A stretch of 5,537 bases of DNA from Acidobacteriaceae bacterium (GTDB taxonomy: Bacteria; Acidobacteriota; Terriglobia; Terriglobales; Acidobacteriaceae). The DNA lies in NCBI GenBank assembly GCA_030040115.1, contig JASHUH010000148.1, positions 1 to 5,537 of the forward strand, given 5' to 3'. The position numbers were made by a program, and so were the translations under genes. Under the pieces are notes generated by a model that saw only the letters and a program-made list of their open reading frames with translations, made no database searches and was not told the DNA's origin. Every line of letters starts with the position of its first letter. Position 1 is the first letter of the stretch. Below are positions 5,152 through 5,537 of this stretch, one piece after another.

Positions 5152-5537
5152 CTATTCAGACCGTAATACCTGCATGGGATCTATCGTGGCCGCCCGCAAT
5201 GCGGGCGGCAGCGCTGCTGACAGACTGACAATTGCGAGAATGATACTCGACACCGAGAGAACTGTCGGAGTTGCAAGGCTCGCCTCCGTCCAATGCAGAA
5301 CGACTTTGTTCAGGGGCCACGCATGCGGCGCTACCGAGGCACAGGCCCACCCCAATTGAGGCCCCGGCCGATAAGACCTGCCTCCGGAAGACGAATCCAC
5401 GGGTTGCTCCCAGGGCTACGTGAATGGCAAGCTCCTTTGTAGTCTGAGAAACCGTGTACGAAATCACGCTGTACAGGCCGATAGAGGACAGCACTAATGC
5501 CAAAACGGCAAGAACAGAAAACAGAGAGGCGACAAAT
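5152..5537 (-). pseudogene. C-terminal part of an FtsX/MacB-like ADOP permease with a frameshift
   Basis: The fragment enters from the right edge and covers about the last 128 residues of an FtsX-domain permease. It shows a membrane helix (VLAVLALVLSSIGLYSVISY), the cytoplasmic KELAIHVALGATRG motif, a second helix (ASIGVGLCLGS), then, in another frame, a third helix region (TVLSVSSIILAIVSL) and the closing IDPMQVLRSE. Both frames belong together: removing one base from the four-base run at 5313-5316 gives a continuous ...CVALNKVVLHW... reading. As it stands, the upstream frame ends in nonsense at 5156. ADOP proteins resemble MacB permease halves and are placed in export or envelope functions, with substrates unknown. 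The frameshift is either real decay or a homopolymer error. The upstream part of the gene is outside the window. Confidence 0.8.
5313..5316 (-). other. Frameshift site in the permease gene
   Basis: The plus strand has GGGG here (CCCC in the coding strand). One base fewer would fuse the upstream frame (GSAACVA) to the downstream frame (LNKVVLHW) without a gap or extra residues. Homopolymer runs are typical places for both slippage mutations and sequencing errors. Confidence 0.65.

Noticed and set aside
1..5537. CRISPR array, toxin-antitoxin pair, retron or riboswitch
   Set aside because: No regularly spaced repeats, no paired small overlapping genes with family features, no reverse transcriptase and no recognisable aptamer core were seen on either strand.

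Overview
The window looks like a piece of an acidobacterial chromosome. The inference rests on two neighbouring pieces of tandem FtsX/MacB-type permeases of the acidobacterial duplicated orphan permease kind (ADOP), a Tat-exported SelA-like PLP enzyme and a lipoprotein GH27 glycosidase, all in moderately GC-rich DNA. All recognisable genes lie on the minus strand except one transposase relic and one doubtful tiny reading frame.

Left part (1-3340). The first 38 bases are the start of an exported minus-strand protein. At 299-403, and perhaps to about 480, a plus-strand relic of an IS110-family transposase is visible. Next come two minus-strand genes read right to left. The upstream one is an intact SelA-like PLP enzyme with a twin-arginine signal (3258-2041). 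The downstream one is an alpha-galactosidase-like GH27 lipoprotein (1881-601), whose last 28 family-typical residues lie beyond an in-frame TGA (to 514). The SelA-like gene is preceded by a strong Shine-Dalgarno, a possible -10 and two dyad symmetries that could be an operator.

Middle (3340-3822). There is no convincing intact gene here. It holds the 3' half of a tRNA-Glu (anticodon loop to CCA) with no matching 5' half, followed by three GTACAC repeats. This is the expected appearance of the displaced end of an element integrated into a tRNA-Glu gene. By tRNA polarity the element would lie to the right and the older chromosome to the left.

Right part (3823-5537). Everything recognisable here is damaged. 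A LysR-type regulator is split by an in-frame TAA. An ADOP permease C-terminus has a +1 frameshift in a four-base run. Directly downstream, the start of a second ADOP gene has a perfect Shine-Dalgarno, then a TAG after 15 codons, and then loss of similarity. A 16-bp palindrome covers the second gene's Shine-Dalgarno and start codon.

The main message is a probable island junction next to a decaying accessory region: four interrupted genes and one transposase relic around one intact enzyme gene. I found no evidence for a wholly new system. The points most worth checking are the tRNA-Glu attachment site, the cluster of single-lesion genes (real decay or sequence errors), and the start-masking palindrome between the tandem permease genes.
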